DNA from: Microbacterium sp. MYb54
GTDB taxonomy: Bacteria > Actinomycetota > Actinomycetes > Actinomycetales > Microbacteriaceae
Length of the DNA stretch: 64,000 nucleotides
NCBI RefSeq assembly: GCF_002979515.1
Contig: NZ_PCPA01000004.1
Coordinates: 124,001-188,000, forward strand
Reading direction: 5' to 3'
Shown here: piece after piece, positions 47,230 through 55,821 of the stretch
How the letters are laid out: each line of letters opens with the position of its first letter
How positions within the stretch are numbered: position 1 is the stretch's first letter
Translations under genes and position numbers: made by a program
The notes under the pieces: model-generated
The model's input: only the letters and a program-made list of their open reading frames with translations
What the model was told of the DNA's origin: nothing
The model's database searches: none

Positions 47230-47624
47230 GAGGATGCTCCTTCAGGCGAGGTGGTGCTGCTCGGTGCTCCTGCGGCCTCGAATCGCTCGCGGGCTTCGAG
47301 GATGGGGGCCATGTGCGCCTTCGCCCAGTCCTCGAGTCCCTTCAGCGGATCTCGCAGGGTGTGGCCGGCCTCGGTGAGCTCGTAGTCCACTCGTACCGGA
47401 ACGGCGGCCGTGACGGTGCGGCGCACGAGCCCGTCCTGCTCGAGGCCTCGCAGCGTCTGGGTGAGCATCTTCTGCGAGACCCCGTCGATGCGGGCGGCGA
47501 GTTCGGAGAAGCGCAGCGGGCCGTCGGCCAGCGAACCGACGACGAGGACAGTCCATCGGTCGCCTATGCGGTCCAGAAGCTTGCGCGTCGGGCAATTGCG
47601 GTCATACGGATTCCACTCGATCAT
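47226..47624 (-). CDS. HxlR-family transcriptional regulator
   Basis: A 132-residue winged-helix regulator with the typical NCPTRKLLDRIGDRWTVLVV start and the recognition part GVSQKMLTQTLRGLEQDGLV. The cysteine of NCP (C10) is at the position used for thiol sensing in family members such as YodB/QorR. The start is ATG 47624, with GGGGTGAT before it. A longer form from TTG 47645 would include seven extra residues. It is divergent from the SnoaL-like gene and probably binds the repeats at 47638-47707. Confidence 0.9.
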   Translation of the reverse strand: MIEWNPYDRNCPTRKLLDRIGDRWTVLVVGSLADGPLRFSELAARIDGVSQKMLTQTLRGLEQDGLVRRTVTAAVPVRVDYELTEAGHTLRDPLKGLEDWAKAHMAPILEARERFEAAGAPSSTTSPEGASS

Positions 47625-47637
47625 TTGATCACCCCAA

Positions 47638-47707
47638 GTTACCAAAATACTTGTAACGCACCTTTTGGTGCCTTATTAATTTTCCGTTGTAACTCTCTTA
47701 TGGTAAC
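47638..47707. promoter_or_regulatory. GTTAC/GTAAC repeats in the HxlR divergent region
   Basis: GTTAC (47638-47642) and GTAAC (47653-47657) form an inverted repeat with a ten-base spacer. Two further GTAAC copies are at 47689-47693 and 47703-47707. The region is notably AT-rich. Binding by the adjacent HxlR regulator, controlling both arms, is inferred. Confidence 0.6.
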
Positions 47708-47772
47708 TCATGGATCGACCGCCGGTCGCATCCGGAGCAGCCGACACCCGGCCATCCATGAAGGAGAATCCC

Positions 47773-48546
47773 ATGTCCGACCCGACACCCACCACCCCCG
47801 CCGACGTCGTCACGACAGCTGTGAAGGCGTTGTTCGGTGATCGCGATGTCTCAGCGATCGGGGCCTATTTCGGCCCGACCTACACCCAGCACTCCACGCT
47901 CGCGACCGATGGCACCGATGGCCTCGAGGCCCTCGTCTCGTCATTGACCGACAGCTTCCGTTATGAGCCCGTGCGTGTGATCTCAGAGGGCGACCTCGTC
48001 GTCACCCAGGGCGCATACTTCGGTTTCGGCCCGGATCCTCTCACCGGATTCGATGTCTGGCGCGTCCAGGGCGGGCGCATCGTCGAGCACTGGGATGCAC
48101 TTACGCCGATCATGACCGAGACGGCGAGCGGGCGTACGCAGACCGATGGTCCTCGCGAGATCGCCGACCTCGACCGCACGGCGCAGAACAAGGCGCTCGT
48201 CCTCGATTTCGCCGAGAAGGTGCTCATCGGCGCCGACTACAGCGTGCTGACCGACTACATCTCGACCGACACCTACGATCAGCACAACCCCGAAGCGGCC
48301 GATGGCCTCGCCGGCTTCGGTGCCGCGGCGGAGAAGTGGGCGTCCGAGGGCAAGATCCTCGCCTACAAGAAGGTGCATCACATCATCGCCGAGGGTGACT
48401 TCGTGTTCACACGGGCCGAGGGCGACTTCGGCGTTCCGTCGATCTACAACGACCTCTGGCGTGTCCAGGACGGCAGGATCGTCGAGCACTGGGATGTCAT
48501 CGTCCCTGTGCCGGCGGAGCTGCCGCACGACAACGGCGTCTTCTGA
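47773..48546 (+). CDS. Tandem SnoaL-like (NTF2-fold) protein
   Basis: A 257-residue protein made of two SnoaL-like units, about 8-115 and 130-250. Each has an N-terminal helix, a Y-x-Q-H motif (YTQHST and YDQHNP) and a closing WRVQ(G/D)GRIVEHWD strand, so it arose by internal duplication. SnoaL-type folds catalyse aldol reactions, isomerisations or hydrolysis, or only bind ligands. It diverges from the HxlR-NmrA pair and may process the same reactive small molecule. The start ATG follows AAGGAG. Confidence 0.8.
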   Translation: MSDPTPTTPADVVTTAVKALFGDRDVSAIGAYFGPTYTQHSTLATDGTDGLEALVSSLTDSFRYEPVRVISEGDLVVTQGAYFGFGPDPLTGFDVWRVQGGRIVEHWDALTPIMTETASGRTQTDGPREIADLDRTAQNKALVLDFAEKVLIGADYSVLTDYISTDTYDQHNPEAADGLAGFGAAAEKWASEGKILAYKKVHHIIAEGDFVFTRAEGDFGVPSIYNDLWRVQDGRIVEHWDVIVPVPAELPHDNGVF

Positions 48547-48582
48547 ACGAAGAGGCGCCGAGCCGAAGTGGACCCGAGGCGT

Positions 48583-49206
48583 CTAGAGCTGAGCCGCGCG
48601 GGGGTGATAGACCGACTGATCTTCCACCGGGGATGCGGCGAAATCGCCATCGCCGTTGATCACTTGCCCGCGGCCCAGCACGATCCCGGTGGCGCGTCCC
48701 CGGCCTTTGAGGACGGCGCCTCGGAGGTCGGCGTCGGGTTCGCGGTAGCTTCCTCCGCCGGCAAGCGATACGTTCACCGCGTTGATGTCTCCGAGGATCT
48801 GAGATCCGTCCTCGAGGACGCTGACTCCTGCGACCTCGATGCGTCCCAAGAGTCTGACGCCTCTGCTGATCGCGATCGCGGCACCGGGGCGATTGGCCAT
48901 GAGGGTCACCGCATGCGGGCCGAACTCGTTGTCGGAGTCGATGGCGACGTGACCGCCGCCGGTCGCATCGATACGGGTGCCCTCGAAGAATCTGTTGTTG
49001 TCGCCGATTCGCACGGTGCCGGGGACCGCGTCGATCCTGACGTACGGATAGAACACGTTTCCCGTGCCGATCCGAGCGTGCGTCGAGATGAGGGCGGAGT
49101 ACGGGTCGATGAAGATGTTGTCGCCATCGGCGAGGAGCCTGCTCACGGTCCGATAGCCCTGCAGCGTGCGCACCCGGTCCGCGTAGGCGAGGGGAGTCTC
49201 GGCCAT
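48583..49206 (-). CDS. Left-handed beta-helix (acyltransferase-like) protein
   Basis: A 207-residue protein with hexapeptide-type repeats (IGTGNVFYPYVRID, IGDNNRFFEGTRID, IDSDNEFGPHAVTL) expected to form a left-handed beta-helix as in acetyl- and acyltransferases. No clear acceptor-binding domain is seen, so it may act on nucleotide sugars or be structural. The start ATG is preceded by AGGAGATCAC. It lies between the SnoaL-like gene (convergent) and tRNA-Ala (same strand). Confidence 0.7.
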   Translation of the reverse strand: MAETPLAYADRVRTLQGYRTVSRLLADGDNIFIDPYSALISTHARIGTGNVFYPYVRIDAVPGTVRIGDNNRFFEGTRIDATGGGHVAIDSDNEFGPHAVTLMANRPGAAIAISRGVRLLGRIEVAGVSVLEDGSQILGDINAVNVSLAGGGSYREPDADLRGAVLKGRGRATGIVLGRGQVINGDGDFAASPVEDQSVYHPRAAQL

Positions 49207-49257
49207 GTGATCTCCTGAGCGCTCGTCGTCTGCATTGCATCTGCTTCGAGAACGAAG

Positions 49258-49283
49258 AAAGCCCCCGGGGTGACCCGGGGGCT
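49258..49283 (-). terminator. Terminator of tRNA-Ala
   Basis: On the minus strand AAGCCCCCGGG, a GTCA-type loop, then CCCGGGGGCTTT are followed by a T-rich stretch. It lies seven bases past the tRNA 3' end. Confidence 0.85.
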
Positions 49284-49289
49284 TCTCTG

Positions 49290-49362
49290 TGGACCTGAGG
49301 GGATTCGAACCCCTGACCCCCTGCATGCCATGCAGGTGCGCTACCAGCTGCGCCACAGGCCC
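49290..49362 (-). tRNA. tRNA-Ala (anticodon GGC)
   Basis: This 73-base gene folds into a complete cloverleaf: acceptor GGGCCTG/CAGGTCC with one G-U pair and discriminator A, anticodon stem CCTGC/GCAGG with loop ATGGCAT reading GGC, and the T-loop GGTTCGAATCC. CCA is not encoded. A six-base hairpin (49370-49388) precedes it. It decodes GCC and GCU. Confidence 0.95.
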
Positions 49363-49498
49363 AGATGCCGCTCCGTAGAAGCCGGAGCAACTTGAAAAGA
49401 GTACTACACGAATCTGCGCGAGCACCAATCGGGAACGGGCGCCCGGGAGTGTCGCCGCCCGGTGGAACAACTGCGCCGGGCAGGACGTTCTTCTCTGC

Positions 49499-50569
49499 GT
49501 GAGCATCCTCGACAGTGTGGTGATCGGCGCAGGGCAGGCCGGTCTCTCGGCATCCTTCCACCTGTCCCGATTGGATATCTCGCACGTGGTCCTCGATGCA
49601 GGGTCACGGCCAGGAGGAGCATGGCAGCACCGCTGGGATGCACTGACGATGCGTGACGTGCACGGCGTCGCAGAACTCCCCGATGACACGCCACCGCCGC
49701 GGGACGACGCGCGCGCCAACATCGCAGTCCCCGGCTACTTCGCCGCGTACGAGACGAAGCATGCGCTGCCGGTTCTCCGCCCGATCCATGTCGAGCGGGT
49801 GGAGGATGAGGGCGGACTGCTGGTCGTGCGAGCCCGTGAGGGGGAGTGGACGACCCGCACGCTCGTGAATGCGACAGGGACCTGGTCTCATCCGTTCCTG
49901 CCGCACTTCCCCGGCATGGAGACGTTCGTGGGTGAACAGCTGCACACGGTGGACTATCCGGGGCCGGAGCACTTCCTCGGCAAACGGGTGCTCATCGTCG
50001 GCGGAGGCGCGTCTGCTGTGCAGTTCCTCGGCGCGCTCGCTCCGATCACCGAGACGCTGTGGGTCACCCGCCGTGAACCGGTGTGGCGGCACGACGACTT
50101 CACGCCGGAGGCGGGAGCAGCCGCGGTCGCCCTCGTCGAGCAGCGCGTCGCCGCCGGGCTCCCTCCTGAGAGCGTGGTCAGCGTCACCGGACTCATGCTC
50201 CGCCCGCAGGAGCGTGAAGCGGAGCGTCTGGGTGCTTACGCTGCTCGACGCCCGATGTTCGAGCGCATCGAGCCGGACGGCGTGCGCTGGGCAGACGGCA
50301 GCTTCGAGCAGGTCGACGTCATCCTGTGGGCCACCGGGTTCCGCCCTGCGATCAGTCACCTGGCGCCCCTGCACCTGCGCAGTGCGGCCGGCGGCATTCA
50401 GCTCGATCGGAACGGTCGCGGTACCACGGCCGTCGCCGATCCTCGTGTGCAGCTGGTCGGCTACGGGCCGTCCGCCAGCACGATCGGTGCGAATCGTGCC
50501 GGGCGCTCCGCCGCGAAGGGCGTGCAGCGGATGCTGCAGTCCACGGGCGCGAACATCACCAGCGGTTGA
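49499..50569 (+). CDS. FAD-dependent flavoprotein, CzcO/monooxygenase-like
   Basis: A 356-residue flavoprotein of the CzcO/YUCCA-type class. It has the FAD Rossmann motif VVIGAGQAGLSASFHLSRL at the N-terminus and a second nucleotide motif VLIVGGGASAVQFLGAL at about residue 162, with ATGF in the C-terminal part (DVILWATGFRP). CzcO-like proteins are linked to metal efflux in some organisms, whereas relatives are N- or S-oxygenases. No neighbour decides. GTG 49499 is the likely start. Its 3' end overlaps the DUF2804 reading frame by 14 bases. Confidence 0.85.
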   Translation: MSILDSVVIGAGQAGLSASFHLSRLDISHVVLDAGSRPGGAWQHRWDALTMRDVHGVAELPDDTPPPRDDARANIAVPGYFAAYETKHALPVLRPIHVERVEDEGGLLVVRAREGEWTTRTLVNATGTWSHPFLPHFPGMETFVGEQLHTVDYPGPEHFLGKRVLIVGGGASAVQFLGALAPITETLWVTRREPVWRHDDFTPEAGAAAVALVEQRVAAGLPPESVVSVTGLMLRPQEREAERLGAYAARRPMFERIEPDGVRWADGSFEQVDVILWATGFRPAISHLAPLHLRSAAGGIQLDRNGRGTTAVADPRVQLVGYGPSASTIGANRAGRSAAKGVQRMLQSTGANITSG

Positions 50570-51577
50570 GCACCTCTTCGGCGAAACCCTCGATGCCGTC
50601 GACGTGCACGCGGGTTCCGGTGTCGTCGAGCGCCCACCCGGTCCAGACGCCGAACAGCTGGTCGGTCCTGCTCTCGATGACCAGGCGTTCGTGCGCGAGC
50701 GCTTGTCGTAGAACGGTGTGAAGGTCAGATCGGCTGTGGCGCCATGCACATGCCACGGCTGCATGAAGCGCTCGGGGTCGTAGTCCCAGACGAGCTCTTC
50801 ACTGATCTTCGACAGACGCCCGTCGACGAGCAGCGCGTTCTCCGTCGCCCCTGAGCCGTCGGTCCATTTCGAGCCCAGCTGCAGGCCGATGACACGGCCA
50901 TCGACGATGCCGCTGCCTGCCGCCCAGTTCCATTGCACGCGGTACGGCCAACGCCCGCGGCCATGGTCGAGCACTGCCCAGCTCCCTGCCGCGATGTCGT
51001 GCGCGACGCCGTCCACCGTCACGGTTCCGGTCGTCGGCCGCGCCACATCCTTGACCGTGTACTGAAAGTGCGGGACGTCGTCGCCGCGCCGCCACGGCAC
51101 CACGACGCCGAGCGATTCGTGTCCCGCCGGGCGAGCGGCATGCAGATCGAACGACAGTCGAGGTGCGGTGCCGCGCAGGCGCGTCCCGTCGAAGGTCTCG
51201 TCGATGTCGAGGGTGATGCGGCGGGTGCGAGCTCGTGCCGGTCCTTCGCCGAGAGATGGTGGCAGCACGGCACTGCGTCCCCCTGGGGCGATCACCGTCG
51301 ATCCGATGTCGACGCCGGTCGCGCGATCCAGCACCCAGACCTCGTGCAATGCCATGTAGTCGACGTTCGAGATGGTGAAGGCGATGATGTGCGACGGGGT
51401 CATCACGTTCCAGTACTCCCACCGCTTGTTGCGGCCCCAGCGACCGCGGCCCGGGATCCCCGAGGTGTCGTGAACCGGTGTGCGCGACCAGCCCAGCGCA
51501 TCGCGGTTCAGGGCCCCGTCGGGCGTGGTGAGCGACACGTGCGCGGTGATCTCGCGCTCGATCAGCGGTGTGGGCAT
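50556..51577 (-). pseudogene. DUF2804 gene with a one-base frameshift
   Basis: DUF2804 proteins are about 340 residues of mostly beta structure. The first 290 residues read from ATG 51577, through ITLDIDETFDGTRLRG and the final in-frame LTFTPFYDKR. The rest (HERLVIESRTDQLFGVW to the terminal EEVLNRW) reads in another frame down to the stop at 50556-50558. The whole span is 1022 bases, one short of a multiple of three, so one base appears to be missing near 50690-50705. This is either a sequencing error or a recent disruption. The upstream AGCAGGA ribosome site and codon usage are normal, arguing for an intact recent ancestor. Confidence 0.75.
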
Positions 51578-51704
51578 CGTCGTCCTGCTGTCGGGAGGGA
51601 CGCCGTCTCGGGTCGGCATCGTTGACCTGAGTGTAGAGGACCGAGTCTCGAACGATGTGGGACCGGGTGCGGAATCTGTGTTCGGGAGGGAATCGGTGGC
51701 TGGA

Positions 51705-51710
51705 TACCCT
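51705..51710 (+). promoter_or_regulatory. -10 element TACCCT of the membrane gene pair
   Basis: TACCCT is separated by exactly six bases (GAGGGC) from the ATG at 51717. A leaderless transcript is predicted. Confidence 0.6.
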
Positions 51711-51716
51711 GAGGGC

Positions 51717-52508
51717 ATGCTCCGCATCGTGTTCTTCGTCGTCTGGCTGCTGCTCTCCGCCTGGCTCGTCATCTGGGTCGGCGAGGGTCTGTTCGGAGTC
51801 GACCAGAGACAGTCGATCCTCCCCTTCTCCGGTGAGGACACTCTCGGCGCTCCGATCATGATCGGGGTCGCCTGGGGTCTGCTGCTGACCTTCGGCGGGA
51901 TGCTGTCGGGTCTCGGGCGCCGCAAGACGGTGCGCGGTGAGGCGCAGATCGGTGTCGGCACGATCGTCGAGGTCTCGCGCACCGGATTGACCGTCAACGA
52001 CGTTCCGCAGTACGACCTGTTCATCCGCGTGACGCCGAGCACCTCTGAGGAGTTCATCGCGCAGCTTCGGATGCTCGTCGACGCGGCCGACTTCGCCACG
52101 CTTCAGGTCGGGCTTCCGGTACCGGTGCGTTACAGCCTGACCGACCAGGACAACGTCGAGCTCGCGGATCTCAGCGATCCGGCCGTGCGCGACGCGATGC
52201 TGCAATGGCGGATCGAGCGAGGGCTGATCGATCCGACGCAGGTGCGCGCGCGTACGAGCGGCACTCAGGTGTCCGCATCCGTGCTCGAGGTGCGACCGAC
52301 GGGGCGCCGTCGAGAAGGGCAGGCCGAACTCGCACTGCGTGTCCTGATGGCGCCGGACGGGGCGGCGACGTGGGAGGCCGACACCACGGTCTTCGTGTAC
52401 CCGCAGGCGATCCCGCATCTGCAGGTGGGCGCGCCCATCTGGGCGTTCTACCGCCGGGAAGATCCGCAGACCGTCGCGGTGACGATCGAGAAGGAGGCGG
52501 GGCGATGA
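51717..52508 (+). CDS. Membrane protein with soluble C-terminal domain, hypothetical
   Basis: A 263-residue protein with two N-terminal transmembrane helices (IVFFVVWLLLSAWLVIWVG and IMIGVAWGLLLTFGGMLSG), then a soluble domain that twice repeats a VGTIVEVSRTG/VSASVLEVRPTG-type opening (about 75-150 and 180-263). Each half resembles the small beta-barrel segments of the DUF3592/NfeD-like class, but I cannot name the family. It overlaps the next gene by four bases. The two-gene unit probably works together in or at the membrane. Confidence 0.75.
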   Translation: MLRIVFFVVWLLLSAWLVIWVGEGLFGVDQRQSILPFSGEDTLGAPIMIGVAWGLLLTFGGMLSGLGRRKTVRGEAQIGVGTIVEVSRTGLTVNDVPQYDLFIRVTPSTSEEFIAQLRMLVDAADFATLQVGLPVPVRYSLTDQDNVELADLSDPAVRDAMLQWRIERGLIDPTQVRARTSGTQVSASVLEVRPTGRRREGQAELALRVLMAPDGAATWEADTTVFVYPQAIPHLQVGAPIWAFYRREDPQTVAVTIEKEAGR

Positions 52509-53032
52509 ACCCGATGGACACGCTCATCTGGCTGGTGAACTTCCCGGCATCTCACGGCTACGCGATGGTCTTCATCGCCGGGTTCTCGATCCTCGGCCTG
52601 TTCGCGTTGTCGGCACGCGGTGCGGTGCCGGGAGGAGCGCTCCGGGCCGTTCGCGAGCGGGAGGGGCTGCTGCCGCTGGACGCTCGGCCGCGTGGACGGG
52701 TCTGGGGGAGCTTCGTGCGCGTCGGCGCCCGGATCCTGGCCTTCCTGATGCTGGGCTCTCTCGTGATCGGAATCCTCAGCCTGACCGGCGTGCCGGTGAC
52801 CCGGGCGTACATCTACGACAACGGCCGTCCGACGTCGGCGACGATGCAGGGCGACTGGGTGACGTTCACGACGGCGGAAGGGGTCGAGTACACGCTCGAG
52901 AGCAACTTCTTCACACCTGCCGTGTACCCCGATCGTGACGCCTACATCCCCGGCGGTGAGCTGATCGTGGTGCGCTACCTGCCCAGCCACCCGCAGGCGT
53001 TCGTGATCGACAGCGACCAGACCCCGCGCTGA
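52505..53032 (+). CDS. Two-span membrane protein, hypothetical
   Basis: A 175-residue protein with helices at about residues 17-36 (HGYAMVFIAGFSILGLFALS) and 74-95 (ILAFLMLGSLVIGILSLTG), then an extracytoplasmic domain of about 75 residues (YIYDNGRPTSATMQGDWVTF onward). Its ATG overlaps the upstream membrane gene (ATGA), so the two are a translational pair. The function is unknown. Confidence 0.72.
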   Translation: MNPMDTLIWLVNFPASHGYAMVFIAGFSILGLFALSARGAVPGGALRAVREREGLLPLDARPRGRVWGSFVRVGARILAFLMLGSLVIGILSLTGVPVTRAYIYDNGRPTSATMQGDWVTFTTAEGVEYTLESNFFTPAVYPDRDAYIPGGELIVVRYLPSHPQAFVIDSDQTPR

Positions 53033-53048
53033 CGTCGGACAGGGCGCG

Positions 53049-53054
53049 TAGGGT
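53049..53054 (+). promoter_or_regulatory. -10 element TAGGGT of the NAD(P)H-binding protein gene
   Basis: TAGGGT lies six bases before ATG 53061, the leaderless spacing. Confidence 0.6.
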
Positions 53055-53060
53055 GAAGGC

Positions 53061-53717
53061 ATGTCGCGCATCATCGTCTTCGGCGGCCATGGCCGCATCG
53101 CCCTTCTGCTCGCGCCGCTCCTCGTCGCACGAGGAGACGAGGTGACCGGAGTGATCCGGAATCCGGATCATGCGGCCGAGGTCGAAGCGGGTGGGGCGAC
53201 GGCGCTGGTCGCCGATGTCGAGAACATGGACGTCGAGGCCATCGCCGAGATCATCAGCGGGCACGACGCCGTCGTATGGTCGGCCGGTGCCGGTGGGGGC
53301 TCTGCGGAGCGCACCTACGCCGTCGATCGCGACGCCGCGCAGCGATCGATGAATGCGGCCGAGCGTGCGGGGGTCCGACGCTACGTCATGGTGTCCTGGC
53401 TCGGGTCCACCGCCGATCACGGTGTTCCGGAGGGCGACTCCTTCTTCCCGTACGCCGACGCCAAGTGGGCTGCCGATGAGCACCTTCGGGGCACCGGGCT
53501 CGAAGGCACGATCCTCGCACCGGGCACGCTCACCTTCGACGATCCGACCTCCCGTATCCAGATCGACCCCGCCGGTCGTGGAGCGGTGTCGCGCGCCGAC
53601 GTCGCCACGGTCATCGCAGTCTCCCTCCACGAGCCCTGCACGATCGGCCGGACGATCCGTTTCGGCAACGGCGACGCGGAGTCCGCGGTGCCGATCGCCG
53701 AGGCGCTCGCCTGCTGA
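53061..53717 (+). CDS. NAD(P)H-binding protein, atypical SDR
   Basis: A 218-residue Rossmann-fold protein with IIVFGGHGRIALLLAPLLVA as the cofactor motif. It resembles the NAD(P)H-binding (YwnB/NmrA-like) group of atypical SDRs, which often lack catalytic Tyr-Lys pairs. The ATG at 53061 is supported by the TAGGGT element six bases upstream. The next gene starts 28 bases later on the same strand. The substrate is unknown. Confidence 0.82.
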   Translation: MSRIIVFGGHGRIALLLAPLLVARGDEVTGVIRNPDHAAEVEAGGATALVADVENMDVEAIAEIISGHDAVVWSAGAGGGSAERTYAVDRDAAQRSMNAAERAGVRRYVMVSWLGSTADHGVPEGDSFFPYADAKWAADEHLRGTGLEGTILAPGTLTFDDPTSRIQIDPAGRGAVSRADVATVIAVSLHEPCTIGRTIRFGNGDAESAVPIAEALAC

Positions 53718-53745
53718 CGCCGACCGTCTGGAGGCAGAGCACGTG

Positions 53746-54954
53746 ATGTCTCGACACCGTGGATGGGCGGCGGCCTCTCTGGCAGCCGTCGCGGTGGCGG
53801 GACTGTGCATCTCGCCGGTCGCATCGGCCGCAACGCTTGACGTGTCCGTCTCAGCGTCCGCCTCCGCATCTGGGGTAGTGGCCGCCTCGCCGAAGTCTGC
53901 CGCCGCAGAGCGTGCGACCGCGCTGGTGCAGGGCATGTCTGTCGCTGAGCAGGCTTCGACCGTCGTGATGGGGCATGTGGCGGGAACCGACCCCGCCGCG
54001 CTCCGGTCGTACATGGAGTCGGGCCTCGGCGGATTCATCCTCATGGGTGCGAACATCCCGTCGTCCGAAGCGGAGCTGCAGAACCTGACCGCGTCGTTGA
54101 CCGTCGACCCCGATCTGCCGCCGCTCATCGCCGTCGATCAGGAGGGTGGTCTGGTCTCGCGCCTGCACGGCGATGACTACCCCGCGTCCACGTCGTTGAA
54201 GAGTCTCCCCGTCGCCGATACGCTCGCCGCCTTCGCAGCCCGTGGGTCGCTGGTGGCGCGTGCGGGGATCACCGTGAACTTCGGCACCGTGGCCGACTAC
54301 ACGCCCGATCCAGGCTCGTTCATCCACGGACGCGCCCTCGGCACCGATCCGAAGAGCGCCGCCGATCGGGTGGCGGCTGCGACGATGGCGCAGGAGCAGT
54401 TCGTCGCGTCGACTCTCAAGCACTTCCCCGGGCACGGAGCGGCACCGGGCGATTCGCACCGCGCGATCCCGAGTACGACGATGGGGCTCGAGGAGTGGCG
54501 AGACACCGAGGCCGTCCCATTCGCGGCCGGTATCGACGCCGGCGCATCCATGCTCATGTACGGCCACCTCGCCTACGCGTCCGTCGATGCGCTTCCGGCG
54601 TCTCTGTCGCCGAAGTGGCATGCGATCGCCAGAGACGAGCTCGGCTTCGAGGGCGTTGCGGTGACCGACGATCTCGGGATGCTGTTGTCGTCAGGCGACC
54701 CGGCGTATGCCGATCCGGTGGCGAACGGTGTGGCGGCGATCGCCGCGGGAAACGACCTGGTGCTGATGATCGCGGGTTCCGACGCCCAGACGGCGGGAGC
54801 GATGGCGGCCGGAATCGCGTCAGCGGTCGAGACGGGAGCGCTGCCTGCGGAGAGGCTCGAAGAAGCCGCGACCCGTGTCGTCACCTTGCGTGTGCAGGTC
54901 GCCGGAGCCACCGCCAGATGGGCGGTCTGTGCCGACTGCGAGCCGGCGGGCTGA
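53746..54954 (+). CDS. Secreted glycoside hydrolase family 3 (NagZ-like beta-N-acetylhexosaminidase)
   Basis: A 402-residue exported enzyme: signal peptide residues 1-33 (AAASLAAVAVAGLCISPVASA), an Ala/Ser-rich linker, then a single GH3 domain. The conserved DQEGG, KHFPGHG (K225/H226), GDSH, and nucleophile D308 in VTDDLGM match NagZ-type enzymes. Their natural substrates are GlcNAc-containing sugars of peptidoglycan or chitin. Export suggests external cell-wall or chitin fragments instead of cytoplasmic recycling. Start ATG 53746 follows GGAGG. Confidence 0.88.
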   Translation: MSRHRGWAAASLAAVAVAGLCISPVASAATLDVSVSASASASGVVAASPKSAAAERATALVQGMSVAEQASTVVMGHVAGTDPAALRSYMESGLGGFILMGANIPSSEAELQNLTASLTVDPDLPPLIAVDQEGGLVSRLHGDDYPASTSLKSLPVADTLAAFAARGSLVARAGITVNFGTVADYTPDPGSFIHGRALGTDPKSAADRVAAATMAQEQFVASTLKHFPGHGAAPGDSHRAIPSTTMGLEEWRDTEAVPFAAGIDAGASMLMYGHLAYASVDALPASLSPKWHAIARDELGFEGVAVTDDLGMLLSSGDPAYADPVANGVAAIAAGNDLVLMIAGSDAQTAGAMAAGIASAVETGALPAERLEEAATRVVTLRVQVAGATARWAVCADCEPAG

Positions 54955-54956
54955 CC

Positions 54957-55820
54957 TCAGGCAGCCTCGCGGGCACCGTCACCGAGCCAGGCGTTCAGCA
55001 GCGCGGCGCGAAGAGCGGCACCGCGATCGGCGAAGACGCGCTGCCGTCGCACGTACTCCGCCTTTCCCTCGGCCGTCTCGATGGGCACCGGGGTCATGTC
55101 CCATGCCGAGAGGTCGTAGGGCGCGGCCTGCATGTCGAGAAGACGGATGTCGCGGGCGAGCTCGAACGAATCCAGGAGAAGCTCCCCGGGGACGAGAGGC
55201 CCGAGTTTCGTCGCCCACTTGTAGAGGTCCATGCCCGCATGAAGACAACCAGGCTGCTCGAACAGCGGCTGGTCATCGCGGCTCAGCGCAGTGCGGTTGC
55301 GGGGCACGGCCTCCGGGGTGAAGAAGCGGAACGCGTCGAAGTGCGTGCAACGCAGATCGTGGCTCTCGACGACGGCATCGGTGCCCGCCTGTCCCAACCT
55401 CAGCGGCACCGCGTGCCGGTGCTCGTCGGCGCGGTACACCATCGCCCACTCGTGCAGACCGAAGCAGCCGAACTGTCCGGGGCGCGATGCCGTGCGGCGC
55501 AGCATCTTCTCGATGAGGGCCGCCAACTCCGCCTTCTCATCGCCGAAAGCTCGGGCATCGGGAACGGCGCTGTCGGCGGCTCGTCCCGGGGAGTACCAGC
55601 GCCAGTCGAGGCGTTCGGTGGCGTCGGCAAGCTCCACACCGGCGCCGGGATGCCAGCGCCGCAGCTGTGCAGGCTTGTAGGAGTAGTAGGTGAACAGGAA
55701 ATCCCACACCGGATGCCTCTCGGCACGCGTCGCCCGGTCCCGGTGCCGAGCGGTGAGAGCGTCGGCACGTTCGCGGTGGGCTTCCTCGCGGAGGGCCCAG
55801 TCCTGTCGGGCGATGGTCAT
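54957..55820 (-). CDS. 3-methyladenine DNA glycosylase-like protein
   Basis: A 287-residue protein of an actinobacterial family usually annotated as 3-methyladenine DNA glycosylase, recognised by HPVWDFLFTYYSYKPAQLRR near residue 37 and FGCFGLHEWAMVYR. No helix-hairpin-helix glycosylase signature is apparent, so the annotated activity is family-based only. Start ATG 55820 is chosen; the longer frame from 55880 lies inside the upstream gene. It follows the App1-type gene by one base on the same strand, so the two are co-transcribed. Confidence 0.72.
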   Translation of the reverse strand: MTIARQDWALREEAHRERADALTARHRDRATRAERHPVWDFLFTYYSYKPAQLRRWHPGAGVELADATERLDWRWYSPGRAADSAVPDARAFGDEKAELAALIEKMLRRTASRPGQFGCFGLHEWAMVYRADEHRHAVPLRLGQAGTDAVVESHDLRCTHFDAFRFFTPEAVPRNRTALSRDDQPLFEQPGCLHAGMDLYKWATKLGPLVPGELLLDSFELARDIRLLDMQAAPYDLSAWDMTPVPIETAEGKAEYVRRQRVFADRGAALRAALLNAWLGDGAREAA

Positions 55821-55821
55821 G

